A model generated the notes under the pieces. That model did no database searches, had not been told where the DNA came from, and saw only the letters and a list, made by a program, of their open reading frames with translations. Made by a program: the position numbers and the translations under genes. Source: Amphiduros pacificus (lineage: Eukaryota > Annelida > Polychaeta > Phyllodocida > Hesionidae). From it: a stretch of DNA of 64,000 nt. Below, one piece after another: positions 31,062 through 43,129 of the stretch (positions within the stretch are counted from its first letter, which is position 1; each line of letters opens with the position of its first letter). The stretch covers positions 43,646,682 to 43,710,681 of the forward strand of contig OX439005.1 of the NCBI GenBank assembly GCA_949316495.1, read 5' to 3'.

Positions 31062-32004
31062 CATATTTTTTATAATGAGTTTATAAGAAGAGGTCTTCAA
31101 CCAAACAGTTAGGAATGTTTGTCAATATCTTTGTTGAAAATTTTTAATTCAAAAGTGTTATGTTCATAACTATAAAAGTGTATAATTCTTAGAAAGGAAA
31201 TATACTTATTTATAACTGAATTGTAATGGGTTGAATTCCAACAGTAAAATTATCTGGTTCCATTTTTACCTACTCTTGATGAAATATCAGTACTCAAAAT
31301 TGTTCTATTTTGCTTATATATGATGCATTTTAATATAGCTCTCGACATGTTCAATACGATTTAATATTTTCATCCCATACATAGTATAAAGAATACCATA
31401 TGCAAAGGTAATACTGATTACACAGGTCTATATTTCAAGTATTAATTATAAACAACATCAGAGAAAATTTGCAGATCATGCACAATCTGAAACTGGAAAT
31501 CAAACTATTTCAGCGCTTCCATGGAGTATACTTTTCACTTTACATCATGAGTGTTGGTTATATAACACTAGAACTTTATTCCAAAGATTGGCATAAAATT
31601 TGGGTATTCATTTTAAATAGGTAATTATCAAATATAACACCCAGGGCAAAATATAGATCTATGCTATTTTTAGCAAAAGTAAAAATCTAATTCAAAACAT
31701 AGAGGCAAAACAAAGTGAAATGTAAACAATTAGAAAGATAAATATGTTCACATGTGATAGGTGATAACATGTTGGACCCTAGGAAATTTGATGCAATATT
31801 CGACCAACAGTCACCATGTTTTGGTTTATTCACAACTTGTGGACAGCTGTCACAAAAGATTTTGATGTTAAGACAATATATGCAAAATCATTTGTCACGA
31901 TAGCTTAAAAAAAGCTTATTTAACTCCACATCTGTTCCTTAATCCAACGTTTCACCTCCAAAGTCAGGTACATTGTCTAATTTCAAAGAACACGTCTAAA
32001 AAAT

Positions 32005-32076
32005 AAGGGGCAACCGGAGTTGAACCGGTGACCTGTCGATTTGCAGTCGAATGCTCTGCCACTAAGCTACACCCCC
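32005..32076 (-). tRNA. tRNA-Cys (GCA), copy 2, slightly diverged
   Basis: Reverse strand, 72 bases, anticodon GCA. Relative to copy 1 it has GGGGGTG/TGCCCCT in the acceptor stem (two extra wobble pairs, at the ends), GCTTAG in the D arm, and CTGCAAATCGACAGG after the anticodon. The T arm is unchanged. A TTATTTTTTAG run on the gene strand serves as terminator. It is probably functional, but the changes could mark early decay. Confidence 0.82.
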
Positions 32077-32261
32077 ACATATCCAAATATTTATTCATAT
32101 GCAGAATAGTATCTTGCAGAAATTATAATAGATGCAATGCAATATTACCCACACATTTCATCATGTTGAATTAATATTACATTGGTGACCTCTAGTGGAT
32201 GTTTCTTTTATGACTCTTATCAGTGAAACCTAAAAACATTTGAATGGTAAATCGTATTTAA

Positions 32262-33262
32262 CGTTAGGGGGAACAGGGACACTTCATGCAGAGGATCACA
32301 ACTGTATGAAATGTGTTGTTGACTGTTGCTAAGATACCAAAAATGCATGACGTCACTATTTCATTGATAAATAGCCACACCACCATTTTGATGTCATTAA
32401 TCCTTCAACTGCATGAAATAGTGCACCATTATAACCCACCAAAACCAACTAAATAAATACCATATATCGGTTCAGATGGGATCAATGCTTATTAATACAC
32501 ATGAAAACATCGTGTATTGATCTTTTATGACTAATCCATGAGCCAGTAGTTTCTGCATTAGACCTCATCACTGCCCAGTGATACAAAATTAGAAGTAAAT
32601 TAAACATCATATTTCTCAAAACTTCCCACGCTTTTTATGACAAAATTGAGAAGTTTTGCAAGTTTAATTACCAAAATTTAAGAACAGGTTTACTCCAAAT
32701 ATTATTCTATTTAGTTTTAATAGAGGGAATTTTGATTAATGGTCTATATTTTGAGGAGATATCTAACTTTCTTCAAATTCAAGTAAAAAATTACCAAATG
32801 GTGTCAAATATTTATATTTATTTGAATCATTTTATTTACAAAAACACAAATTACTTGTGTTATAAGATATCTTTTAAAATTCTGTCCATTTAAACAAAAT
32901 AACATCATTCTAGCTAAAGATTAATGCCTTGGTTATGCAGTTTGCTGGTGTAGTTATGCCAAAAAATGTTTTTCAAATAAGCTCTATCCTTTCTTTAATT
33001 GTTACCAAAAAAAACATCTTTTTCTGATTTTTGCTTCAACTTTGAATCTAAAATGATTAAAAATGAGAAAATTTTAAAAACAAATTAAAAATCCAATCAA
33101 AAGAAAAATCCATCCCTAAGCATTTGATACATTTAAGACTGAAATCCGTTTTGTAGTTATTTGCATACAAAGCAATTATATTGCAGCATGTAATTTTTTT
33201 GGGTTCAAATGACTATTTTTGGTGGGAAAAAAGAACTTTAAAAGACACTGTTCCCCCTAACG
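32262..33262. mobile_element. 1 kb TTAA-flanked nonautonomous DNA transposon, copy 2
   Basis: Same 15-base ends and same orientation as the copy at 28054-29050, about 1001 bp long, with TTAA at 32258-32261 and 33263-33266. The two copies align end to end with scattered substitutions (by eye about nine bases in ten agree). No transposase frame is present. Confidence 0.85.
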
Positions 33263-33921
33263 TTAATTCATGGTTATTAATTTAAATTAAACAAATTAAA
33301 CACCCCCGACTAGATTTTAAGTCTCCGGCCAATGCATCGAAGAAAATGATATTTTTCAATACACATGTTTATGAAACAATATAATTTTAAAACAGGGCTA
33401 TACACAGGGTTTGTGATAAATTAAGATATGAATCATTAGCTGTAAACTGAGATTAGGTTTAAAGAATATTACTAACCATTTTGGAACCATTTGAAATCAT
33501 TGTGTTATTCAATGTACAATGCTCTTCCTGATATCATAACATACCTTAATGAAGGCATTTCTCCTTTCAGTGCAATTTTCGACATATCCATGATACACAC
33601 TTGCAAACATCAGAAAATAAGATTCAAAATCTTCACAGTGCTTTCTCTTAATATTATATTTAATCACCAAAGGTCACTGACAATTCGATCAACTGGCTCC
33701 ACAAACACAGCTTTTGGAGCAAAGGCTCTGTGTTTTGCTTTGAACCACAGAGCCTTTGCACAACAGCCAAAGCTAAAAGTCCTTGAAAGGCCAAACATTA
33801 TTTCACAATTTCAATGACAAAATCAATGCGTCAAGTGGAACATGTGGCAAATATTGGACATTTGCTAAATGAGCACATTATCTCACTATCACTTCATCAG
33901 CAGGCCCATTGGCTTTCAGCT

Positions 33922-33993
33922 GGGGGTATAGCTCAGTGGCAGAGCATTCGACTGCAGATCGAGAGGTCACCGGTTCAACTCCGGTTGCCCCCT
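33922..33993 (+). tRNA. tRNA-Cys (GCA), copy 3
   Basis: Identical over 72 bases to copy 1, including the flanking bases tttcagct before and catattttttat after (T-run terminator). It is the forward tRNA of duplication unit 2. Confidence 0.96.
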
Positions 33994-34639
33994 CATATTT
34001 TTTATCTAAATGAGTTCATAAGCCGAGGTCTTCAACTGAAATGCAATGGGTTGATTTCCGACAGTAAAATTATCTGGTGACAATGCATAAAAATTAGCCT
34101 ATACATTTATAATATATATAAAACACGGATATGTATATATGTCAAGTACCAAACAACACAAGAGAAATATGCAAATCATGTAAAATTCATGTAAACATTT
34201 GCCCATACCTCAGCACATACAGTTATTCTAGCCATTCAATGGATTATTCACTATATATCATCAGTTTTGGTTACATTACACTGGAACTTCATTCCAAAGA
34301 CTACTATAAAATGTGGGTATTCATTTCAAAGATATCGATGTAATTATGAAATATACCACCCAGGACAAAATATAAATCTGTGCATATGAATATTCTAATT
34401 CAAAGCAAAGAGGTAAAACACAATGAAATGTTAAAAATATGTATAAATAACAAATATTTTTTTTACATATGACTGAATGTTATAATTGCTCCTCTTAGTT
34501 TCTGCCTGTTGATTAATTGAGTAATAATCATCAAAGGATCACATAAAAGTAGTTATTTTGCAGTCACCAGACAGAAATTGTTTGCTGTTGATAGACAGAT
34601 ATGGTAGTTAAGAATGAAATAGAATTATCATTATCATTA

Positions 34640-34797
34640 AAGTGTCAAAGGAGGACCAAGGGTCAAAAGAGGACCAAGTGTCAAAGGAGGACCAAGTGTC
34701 AAAAGAGGATCAAGTGTCAAAGGAGGATCAAGTGTCAAAAGAGGATCAAGTGTCAAAAGAGGACCAAGTGTCAAAGGAGGACCAAGGGTCAAAAGAG
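34640..34797. repeat. 18-bp minisatellite (tcaaaagaggaccaagtg)
   Basis: About nine units of 18 bases, alternating tcaaaggagg and tcaaaagagg, with accaagtg, accaaggg or atcaagtg tails. A shorter array of the same unit in the same flanking context is at 39845-39893. Confidence 0.95.
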
Positions 34798-34850
34798 TTT
34801 TCCATTGTCAGGTAAAATGCAAATATACTAGTTAAACCTTACTTTAAGAT

Positions 34851-34922
34851 AGGTGGCAACCGGAGTTGAACCGGTGACCTCTTGATTTGCAGTTCAATGC
34901 ACTGCCTCGGAGCTATACACTA
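34851..34922 (-). pseudogene. Decayed tRNA-Cys, copy 4
   Basis: Reverse strand. The T arm (CCGGTTCAACTCCGG) and anticodon loop CTGCAAAT are kept. The acceptor stem is TAGTGTA against TGCCACC, with four of seven pairs lost, and the D arm is altered (CTCCGAGGCAGTGC). It is the counterpart of copy 2 in duplication unit 2. Confidence 0.85.
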
Positions 34923-35337
34923 CATGTCTAAATATTCATTTATGTGCCAAATATTATTTGGTAGAAATAATAAAAGAGATAAAATGCAATATGACCCACA
35001 CATTTCATCATATCTATTTAACAGTTACACTGTTGACCTCTCGGATGTTTCATTAATGACTCCTGAAAACACTTGGATTATAAATTAGATTGATGGTATT
35101 ACTTTTGAAAATATAATCCTGGACTAAATATGATAAATTCAGAGGAATATTATTACCTGTGACCTCAGATGAGGCTCAAGGAAGTTTACTAACCATTTTG
35201 GCACTATTGACATTATATTGCACTACAATAGCATTCCTGGTGTCATAAAATCTTAATGGAAGCATTTTACTTCTTAGCGCTAATTTTCCTGCTCTCCAGG
35301 ACACATACTTACAAACATAATAAATAACTGTCATTGA

Positions 35338-35400
35338 AAAAGTGACCTCTTGATCTGCAGTCAAATACGCTGCCACTGGGTTTTACTCGCAGCTGTCCAC
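35338..35400 (-). pseudogene. tRNA-Cys fragment, copy 5
   Basis: On the reverse strand, CAGTGGCAGCG, GACTGCAGATCAAGAGGTCA and neighbouring bases match the D loop and anticodon arm of tRNA-Cys. The T arm and both halves of the acceptor stem are missing or unrecognisable. Confidence 0.7.
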
Positions 35401-35419
35401 TTCATAGTCCAAACACAAG

Positions 35420-35845
35420 GTATATCACTGAGAATTAGGAGGGAAAGGTCCCGTACTTCACTGGGAATTAGGAGGGAAGGTCCCATACTTCACTGGAAAT
35501 TAGGAGGGAAAGGTCCCGTACTTCACTGGAAATTAGGAGGGAAAGGTCCCGTACTTCACTGGGAATTAGGAGGGAAAGGTCCCGTACTTCACTGGAAATT
35601 AGGAGGAAAAGGTCCCGTACTTCACTGGGAATCAGGAGGGAAGGTCCCGTACTTCACTGGGAATTAGGAGGGAAAAGTCCCGTGCTTCACTTAGAATTAA
35701 GAGGGAAGGTCCTGTATTTCAATGAGAATTAGGAGGGAAGGTCCCGTACTTCACTTAGAATTAGGAGAGAAGGCCCTGTACTTCACTGAGAATTAGGAGG
35801 GAAAAGTCCCATACTTCATTGAGAAGGGAAGGCCCAGTGCTTCCA
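35420..35845. repeat. 32-33 bp minisatellite
   Basis: About 12 units of ttcactgggaattaggaggg followed by aaaggtcccgtac. Inner units are nearly identical and those toward the right end diverge (ttcacttagaattagg, ctgtattt). Starts directly after the tRNA fragment at 35338-35400. Confidence 0.95.
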
Positions 35846-35849
35846 TAAT

Positions 35850-37720
35850 ATCTCTACCAAAGAAAGGATATCATTGAGATGAGCCTTTGTTGATTTGTTG
35901 GCCCCCATATTACATTTATTTTCTTTTAGGACCAAAAAATACATGTTTCATCACATTGATTGAACACTTTGATCAAGATGAAAGATACTTGGTCAATGTA
36001 CTCATATATTTCACCTGGTGATCTGTGGAAATATTGTCACAGAATCCATTTATTTGTAATTCATAATTATATATTCTATCAGAACTATTAACTGAAAAAG
36101 GGTGAAAAATGTGATTGAGTAGAATGTTATGTATCTATTTAATCTTGCTGAATAACATATAATTCAATAAATGAACACATATTGCTAATTAAATGTTTTA
36201 AGTCATTTCATCATCGCAAAACTCAAGAAAAAGGTTGGATATGTCCGAATTTGATTCTTAATTGCAAAACTATCAATATTATTTACAAAGTAACTGCAAC
36301 ACTTGTTTAATCAATCCAAAAATCACTGAATTAATAAGGATGAAAAGTAACAAATGACTCATGCATGGAACCGTCTATGACCATCACAAGAAATGGGAGA
36401 CATTGGACATGAAATGGGTAGTACAAAACTTCATATTGCAGTGGGTACATGGTGTCACTTTCACCTAGCATAAATGGCGCCAAAAATAGAACATCTCCAA
36501 TTTATATACATATTCAAGAGCTAATTTGAGCACCTTTCTTTTCTTGAAGAAAAAAATAAATTATATGAAAATTAGAAATCAGCTTTTCAATGAGGTAATC
36601 CATTTGTCTCTACATTTAATATATTTCTTGTCACTTGATTTTTTTCTATCGCAAATTTAGCACATTTTCACATGCATTGATAGTTTAATATCATTTTTTA
36701 TGTACCATTATGATTAGAGAAGCTTATTTGGGGTTATTTTCTAAAAATACACTAATATATTATATGTATGATCTTTAAAAGATTGCATTGGATCAATTTA
36801 AAGTCAATTTTCATGTTAAGTACACCTACCACATTCAAGCTATTTCTAACCAAATAAAGCTTGTTCATAAATCTCAAAATTGACTGACTTTATTTTCATT
36901 TTATTTTCGGCATTAAATTTTTTTACTATGCTATCCTATGATATGTACTTTCATAATTTAACCAACAATAATTTGTTACTATAGATATTATTTCAAAACA
37001 GCTCAGCATATCAAAATTTCCTCTAATTTCCTTTGCAGATTGGTCCAAAATAAAAAATTGCTCTAATATTGTTAATTCTGAACGGATTTTGATGAATAAA
37101 GACTCTATGAGCTCGTTTATGAAAGATGCAGATGACTGAATATTGAAATGTATAATAAAATCCACGGAAATAGGAGTTTCATTTTCAAAGTCATTCAAAA
37201 GTCACTTCAAGGTCACTGGCAATATTTTATAAAAATAGCCTACAAAGGTCCACATTCAGTCATGTATCATTTGTTGATGTGTCCCACACAGTAAAAACGT
37301 TATATGCCTATGTCTGTCATTTCTACTGATGGATATCATTGACTGATTGGAAGAGATACGGTTTTATGACCTTTACAGGAGACAAATTTATGGGTTTAAT
37401 GTAGAATATATGCACTTTGTTGGCACGAGGAAATTTGTCATCAAGTTTGGTGAATAAAGGTTGAATATTCAACCTGCTTACGATATCAGCATGGATGCCA
37501 AAATATTTAAAAGTGTGCAAGAAGTGTGCAAGAAGTGTACAAACATTGACCAGCTTTAAGGTCAATAAACGATGAAAACAACGAGTAGGCGGGAAAAATT
37601 ACAACTCTATCTCAAAGTTGGGGCCAAAAATCATGCAATAAAAAGATTTGTCATTTCTTTGTCAAAACCATTAAGCAATCTCCTTCCACTTCAGGCCCAT
37701 CTCAGGGGCCACCAACCAGC
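35850..37720. other. Gene-free stretch
   Basis: Very AT-rich unique DNA with long A/T tracts. No exon, RNA or inverted-end element was found by eye. Confidence 0.6.
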
Positions 37721-37723
37721 CAC

Positions 37724-37812
37724 GCCAGCGCAGTTGGTAGAGCAGTGGATATGTTCTGGTTTATATAATAAGTGGAACTGATGGTGGTAGGTTTGAATCC
37801 CACTGCCGGCAA
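37724..37812 (+). ncRNA. tRNA-like (SINE-like) element with pol III boxes
   Basis: A box A-like AGCGCAGTTGGTAGAGC at 37727 and a box B-like GGTTTGAATCC at 37790-37800, with ends GCCAGCG/TGCCGGC that pair at six of seven positions. The space between the boxes is too long for an ordinary tRNA, and the D and anticodon arms do not form cleanly. The middle (ataataagtgga) and the tail match the reverse element at 45485-45570. It may be an intron-bearing tRNA relic or a tRNA-headed SINE. Confidence 0.5.
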
Positions 37813-38983
37813 TTTCGATCTGATAGGGCCATTGTTACTAAAGGGATCATAAAAACGCCTCTTCACTATCTTTCATATCCTACCATGTTGATACCCTCAG
37901 CTCAAAGTTATAGTAAAATACTATAGAATTGCTTTATTGACAAAAAAAACAAAACAAAGAATGCCGAAAGGTGGTCCAAGAGAATATAATATACAGCATA
38001 ATTGAATATTATTTCTGTTTGAGTTCTATTGATTACTGCATATGAAAAGTCAACGTGAGTGAGTAAGGGCTCACATGACAGAAGTGCTGTGTGTGAGGTG
38101 TGGTTGGCCACAGGTGAGCTGGCCTGTGCCAATCACAGGGAATCTGAAAAGCTATGATAGTGTTGAAATTGTGTGATCAATGTCAATTCCCCCTTTACTT
38201 ATATACAACTAAAGGGATGAAAGCTGAAATCACACCCTTGGATGAGATCATTTTCGTTCCATGTATAAAGTTATTAATTTTACATTTATGACCTTGAGGC
38301 GTGGATATTTCTAATCTGTACCATCCATTCTTTAAATTCAGTGTTTCAAAACTTAACCTAGCCTTACCTTAAGTAATATTTCTGCCCAAATCTGAGATCC
38401 CTTGTACAAAAATCAGAAAAGCCTGTGATCCAATAGAGGGAATGGTGGAAATCAATAGTGTCCGATATGATACTTTTATCCTGTGCTCAGTGGGGCGTGA
38501 CAATGCCTTGTAGCTCTTTGCAAATAGTATGAGCTATTAAACAATAGGCGGCGTAAAATTTTTATGTTTCTTAGGGAATGATATTATTTCCAGGGTGTTC
38601 CACCACCCAACCACCGGTCTTTTCTTATTTCTCTTGGAACAAAATTTTCAGCTTCATCAAACAAATATTTTTGAAAGCCATAAGGTAAAGTTTTCACTTT
38701 TTAAAAATGCTTTGGTATCTTATCATTGAATGGATGATATCCTTTAAATTTTAGGATGTACATAAGTATTTTTAATCTGATTTCAAACATCAGATTGACA
38801 TAAATGTGGTGCAAGAGCTTTCATGCCCTTAGTTTATATATATAGTAATGCTATATATAGACACATGGCCGAGATCAAACCTATTTTTATCATTTGGTTT
38901 GCAGACAGCTCATGGTGCCAATGGACTGTGCGCTGACACACAGTCAACATTTCAGTGTATGGAAATGTGGTCTATGAATATAA

Positions 38984-39384
38984 GGGGCGATCCATTTGAT
39001 TTTTGTGGGGTGGGGTGGGACAGCAGTACTGGATGAATAATTTTTTTTTCTTTGGTAGGGTGGATGAACAATTTTTTTTTCTGGTGTGGGGTGGGTGAAT
39101 AAATTTTTTTTCTGGTGTGGGGTGGGTGAATAAATTTTTTTTCTTGTTTACAATCCGTCATTAATTACTGGGCGGGGCAGGACAAAACTACAAAATATAA
39201 ATAAGATAGAAAAACTGGAAGGAGGTGGATGAATAATTTTTTTTTCTTTGGTAGGGTGGATGAATAAATTTTTATTCTTTGGTAGGGTGAATGAATAATT
39301 TTTTTTTCTGGGATGGGGTGGGTGAATACATTTTTTTCTCCAAAATCTCCCACCCCACCCCACAAAAATCAAATGGATCGCCCC
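38984..39384. mobile_element. Harbinger-like MITE
   Basis: A 401-bp element with about 36-base inverted ends starting GGGGCGATCCATTTGATTTT and continuing tgtggggtggggtggga. It is flanked by TAA at 38981-38983 and 39385-39387. A 3-bp TWA duplication and a G-rich terminus fit PIF/Harbinger. Inside are six to eight imperfect 30-base units of ggtggatgaataattttttt, which produce the spurious reverse frames FIHPTKEKK. Confidence 0.85.
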
Positions 39385-39734
39385 TAACAGATTTTATGTA
39401 AGCTTTGGTCATAGGAATAACTAACCTCAAGTGTCCAACCTGGCACAACTCGTCTTTCAAGGCTAAGGAATAACCAGATTATTTTTCTTTTAGTATTGCT
39501 TCGTTGTGTTTTTGGCGAAATTTTATGCTTTCAGTTATAAATTCATAAAGAAGTTTTAAGTGTTTGTAACTTATGGGGGACTTGCTTTGCTGTAGTCCGG
39601 TGACCCTATTTTTTTCCATGTTGAATGGATTTTGTGGGGTGGAGTGCAGGTCCCTATACTATGGCTCAGTATTAGATTCGGGTCATTCTTCTAGGATTTT
39701 TGATGTTTGTGCAATTTAGTTTTGTGAAGAATAA

Positions 39735-40160
39735 AGTGGTGTATACGTAGTTATTTGGCAGTCACCAGACAGCAAATTTAACAAATTGTTTGCTGTTGAT
39801 AGACAGATATGATAGTTAAGAATGAAATAGAATTATCGTTATCATTAAAGTGCAATAGGAGGACCAAGTGTGTAAGGAGGACCAAGTGTCAAAAGAGGTT
39901 TTCATTATCAGGTTTAGAGTAAAATGCAATGATACCAGTTGAACCTTACTTTAAAATAGGGGGCAACCGGAGTTGAACCGGTGACCTCTCGATCTGCAGT
40001 CGAATGCTCTGCCACTGAGCTATACCCCCATCTGTCTACATGCTCGTTCATATTGTAATATAACCTGGTATATCACAAAGAGTCAATAGAATTTACCAAT
40101 AATTGCCAGTCATTTCATCATGTTATTTGCAAGTGACACCTGGTGTATATTTAAGTACAT
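39735..40160. repeat. Third, partial copy of the tRNA-Cys segment
   Basis: The bases gcagtcaccagacag, tttgctgttgatagacagat, atagttaagaatgaaatag and the 18-bp repeat remnant (39845-39893) match 34560-34800 in the same order, followed by a reverse tRNA-Cys. Compared with 34.5-34.9 kb the minisatellite is contracted and the tRNA intact. Confidence 0.8.
39958..40029 (-). tRNA. tRNA-Cys (GCA), copy 6
   Basis: On the reverse strand, 72 bases identical to copies 1 and 3, with full acceptor pairing. The gene-strand 3' flank is CCTATTTTAAAG; its four-T run is a weaker terminator than in copies 1 and 3. Confidence 0.95.
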
Positions 40161-43110
40161 TGTGCACACAGTTCAATACGAAACAGCGGCAAAGTCGAGT
40201 ATCATCAAATAGTCCACACTGTATATTTCCTTCTCACATTCCTGCAATCATTTCAGGAAAGGTTTGTCATTGATGTACCCTTGGATTTTGTTAAATGTTG
40301 GATTTGTTGAATGTACATCTATAATGAAAGATGTGGAGCGGAAATTGAGACTAAGGTTTTCAATTGGAATTAAATTCCAACGTTATTGTTGTCATAATAT
40401 ATTACTAAGCATGATGAATATAAATATTCTCATTTTGGAAAGTATCCTTAATAAATATCTCGCGGCAATGTGGTAGGTATCATACTTGTAAAACTGAACA
40501 AGATATAACAGAAATTTCAATTATATGGTAATTTCAATATTGGTGCTTGGAAATTTTAACAATTATTCCAGGAATTATTACATTTGAGGCATATTATTTA
40601 CAATCTAATTGCATGCTTTAATATAGTAATTAATAAAACCAGATGCTGATAATTAATGCAATTCATAAAGCAATATCAATGTAACTGACAGCATATGTGT
40701 GTCATTTTGTTCCTTTCAAAAGTATTGAGAGCAAGTAAGGTAAATGATAAACGTTTAGTCATTGATAATGAAAGTTACTTGTAAAACTATATCACCAATC
40801 ATTTTGAATCCAAGCAAAACCTCAAAAAGACAGAAGAGAGGATATAACAAGGACACAAAATATTGAATCCTGGAAGTCAAATGTTTATATATATCCATCT
40901 GTTTTTCCTTTTGAGATAATAAATAAATTTGCTGGGCTTCACTCCCCTCTGGTGCAGAAAGAACCCTCAATACACACAAAAAGGTTTTAATGGATGGAAA
41001 CAGTCTGAAGTGATCTGTTTCACAGCAAAACCTTGTCATCCATATAAAGAAAATACAGTCTCTTATCTGACTTCATCGATGAGGAAGTCTCCATTGGAAG
41101 TTAAGCGAGTAAATGGCCATAGAAATAAAGTAATCCCTGAGAGCTATTTGGCTGTTATCCAGCTACGCTGGTTCTCCTCTTTCGGATCATAGGTGGTAGA
41201 GGTGATGTATCACCTCAGTCTCAACATGCAGACCATCAGCGGGAGAACATTGGCCACTCTTTGTGAATTCTCTACATATGTATAAGACGTTTTCTTTTTT
41301 TCCAGTTTTAAATGATTTCATTATGTTGTAACATCTGTATGTCTACAATGAGACTCAAATTTATGACTTATGGAACTATTAAGGAAATTATTGTCATATC
41401 ATTGACTTTGGAGGCGTCTTTCTTTGGTGATTTGTAGATGTATAATACGTTTTCTTTTTTTTCCAGTTTTAAATGATTTTATTATGTTGTAAGATCTGTA
41501 TGTCTATAATGAGACTCAAATTTATGACTAATGGAACTATTAAGGAAAATATTGTCATATCGTTGACCTTGGAGGCGTCTTTCTGCGCTGATTTGTAGCG
41601 CTTTGCCCTTCAGCATATAATTCAGATAATCCTCTTTGTAGGATGACCTTTTTCTTCCTGCAACAATTCCTACTTTCAACACATTGATATCAGAGGTATT
41701 TATGAGCCCACCTACAGCGTGGGAAATGGGAGGCAATTTATATACATGTGCTCTATAGGATCATACCCCACTCATCCAGACTTCTCAAAACCTGCACATA
41801 TTTGGCTGACAGAGTGAGAAAAACCGTCTACAATACCTAGTGACAAATGAATTACACATGACAGATCCCTCTTCACTATTGGCTCAAAATAAATCATTAT
41901 TTATCGTATCGCCACGAGAAAAAAACGTATTATTATTTCACAGATATTGCATGCCAGTTAAACAATATAAATTTTCAAAAATAAAACAAATATATATTCT
42001 GTATATTTTTTCCTTGCATTTCTTAGGTGACATTTTTACATGACCATGCCTCTTTACCCGAAGTGATGTCATTAAATCATTGTCTATGAAATATTTTTAT
42101 AATTATTTCATGGCAAATGTTTTTTTTAAAGATCGAGATATAAGCTAAAGACGAAAATTACAAAATGACTCATTTTATCCAGATATTCGCAATTCCATTT
42201 TTCAACATCAATTCCTCCTTTTCAACACACAATAGCCGGGACAAATATGAAAAAATATTACCCAACCTTCGTGTCTGTAATTACAATGAGAATATTAACC
42301 AATCAACGTCCCTGTTTTTACATCTGGAAGGACTGTGTACAGACATGTCCATTATGTTTAGACAGATGATCATGATGTCAAACCATGGCCTTGTACAAAC
42401 TGGATATTCATCTCAGTAATGCATATTACGTCATTGATGACGTCAGTGCTTTTTCTACGCCTAGGAGATAAGCGGGTCTACTTTGATGTACTTGGTATAT
42501 AAACTTCCATGGATCTGTCTCAAGAATTCCTTGGAATATTTAGTTTGATCTTAACTAAATCTGTGAGGTGACCTGTGAAATTTCTTACGCTGAGGGAATA
42601 ATATTTGATAATTATAAATATTATTAAATATTTGATAAATAAAATAAGATATGTTTTCTGATTGTGAAACATTATGTATGAAGGTAATAATCAATCATTG
42701 GTATCGGTAGGTAATAGTAAATTTGCCTTGCTACTCATCAAACTCCATGACATAGATAACCTTCAGGTTTTATGATATATATTTGAAACATAGATATATC
42801 ACATGAATCTATCACGTTATCCCAATAGTCTATGTACTTCTCAGGAGATAATTTCGGCCCAGTCAAGACCATGCTTACTTTCAATACACATTTACAGGGA
42901 CTTTATTACGTTAAAAAATGATGACATTTTCATTTCATTTATTTGGTATGATATGTTGAAAATTAATGTTTCTGGCGTGGGCCGCTTAACACATTTGACT
43001 GCTCTTTCTCCCCTGCTCAGTGATTGTATAAACGGCTAAATGTTCCACAAAATCTGCACCGACTGACAGACAGAGAGCAATGAAATGACATAATCTCCTG
43101 ACTGTACTCA
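40160..43110. other. Gene-free stretch
   Basis: AT-rich DNA with one tandem duplication (41281-41600). The longest frames are under 95 residues, resemble nothing known, and lack supporting splice signals. Confidence 0.6.
41281..41600. repeat. 160-bp tandem duplication
   Basis: Two adjacent copies starting tataagacgttttcttttt (41281) and tataatacgttttcttttt (41441), matching through ggaggcgtctttct. They differ at roughly one base in twelve by eye. Confidence 0.92.
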
Positions 43111-43129
43111 CGTTCTCAGCCTTATCCGT

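Larger units (their letters stand above)
30885..33800. repeat. Local segmental duplication, unit 1
   Basis: The unit holds tRNA-Cys copies 1 (+) and 2 (-). It aligns with 33810-35400: both share the 90 bases before the first tRNA, the tail tcttcaac with aaaattatctggt, the flank after the reverse tRNA (acccacacatttcatcat), and the block actaaccattttgg at 33472 and 35189. Unit 1 is longer because of the 1 kb transposon at 32262. Confidence 0.75.
33810..35400. repeat. Local segmental duplication, unit 2
   Basis: The second copy of the segment at 30885-33800. It has an intact + strand tRNA, a decayed - strand tRNA, an added 18-bp minisatellite, and no 1 kb transposon at the matching place (about 35075-35095). 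Confidence 0.75.

Noticed and set aside
34601-35667. Lys/Arg-rich and Gly/Lys-rich repeat peptides
   Set aside because: Direct translations of the 18-bp and 33-bp minisatellites.
38952-39460. Reverse frames with repeated FIHPTKEKK peptides
   Set aside because: They are the translated interior of the Harbinger-like MITE.
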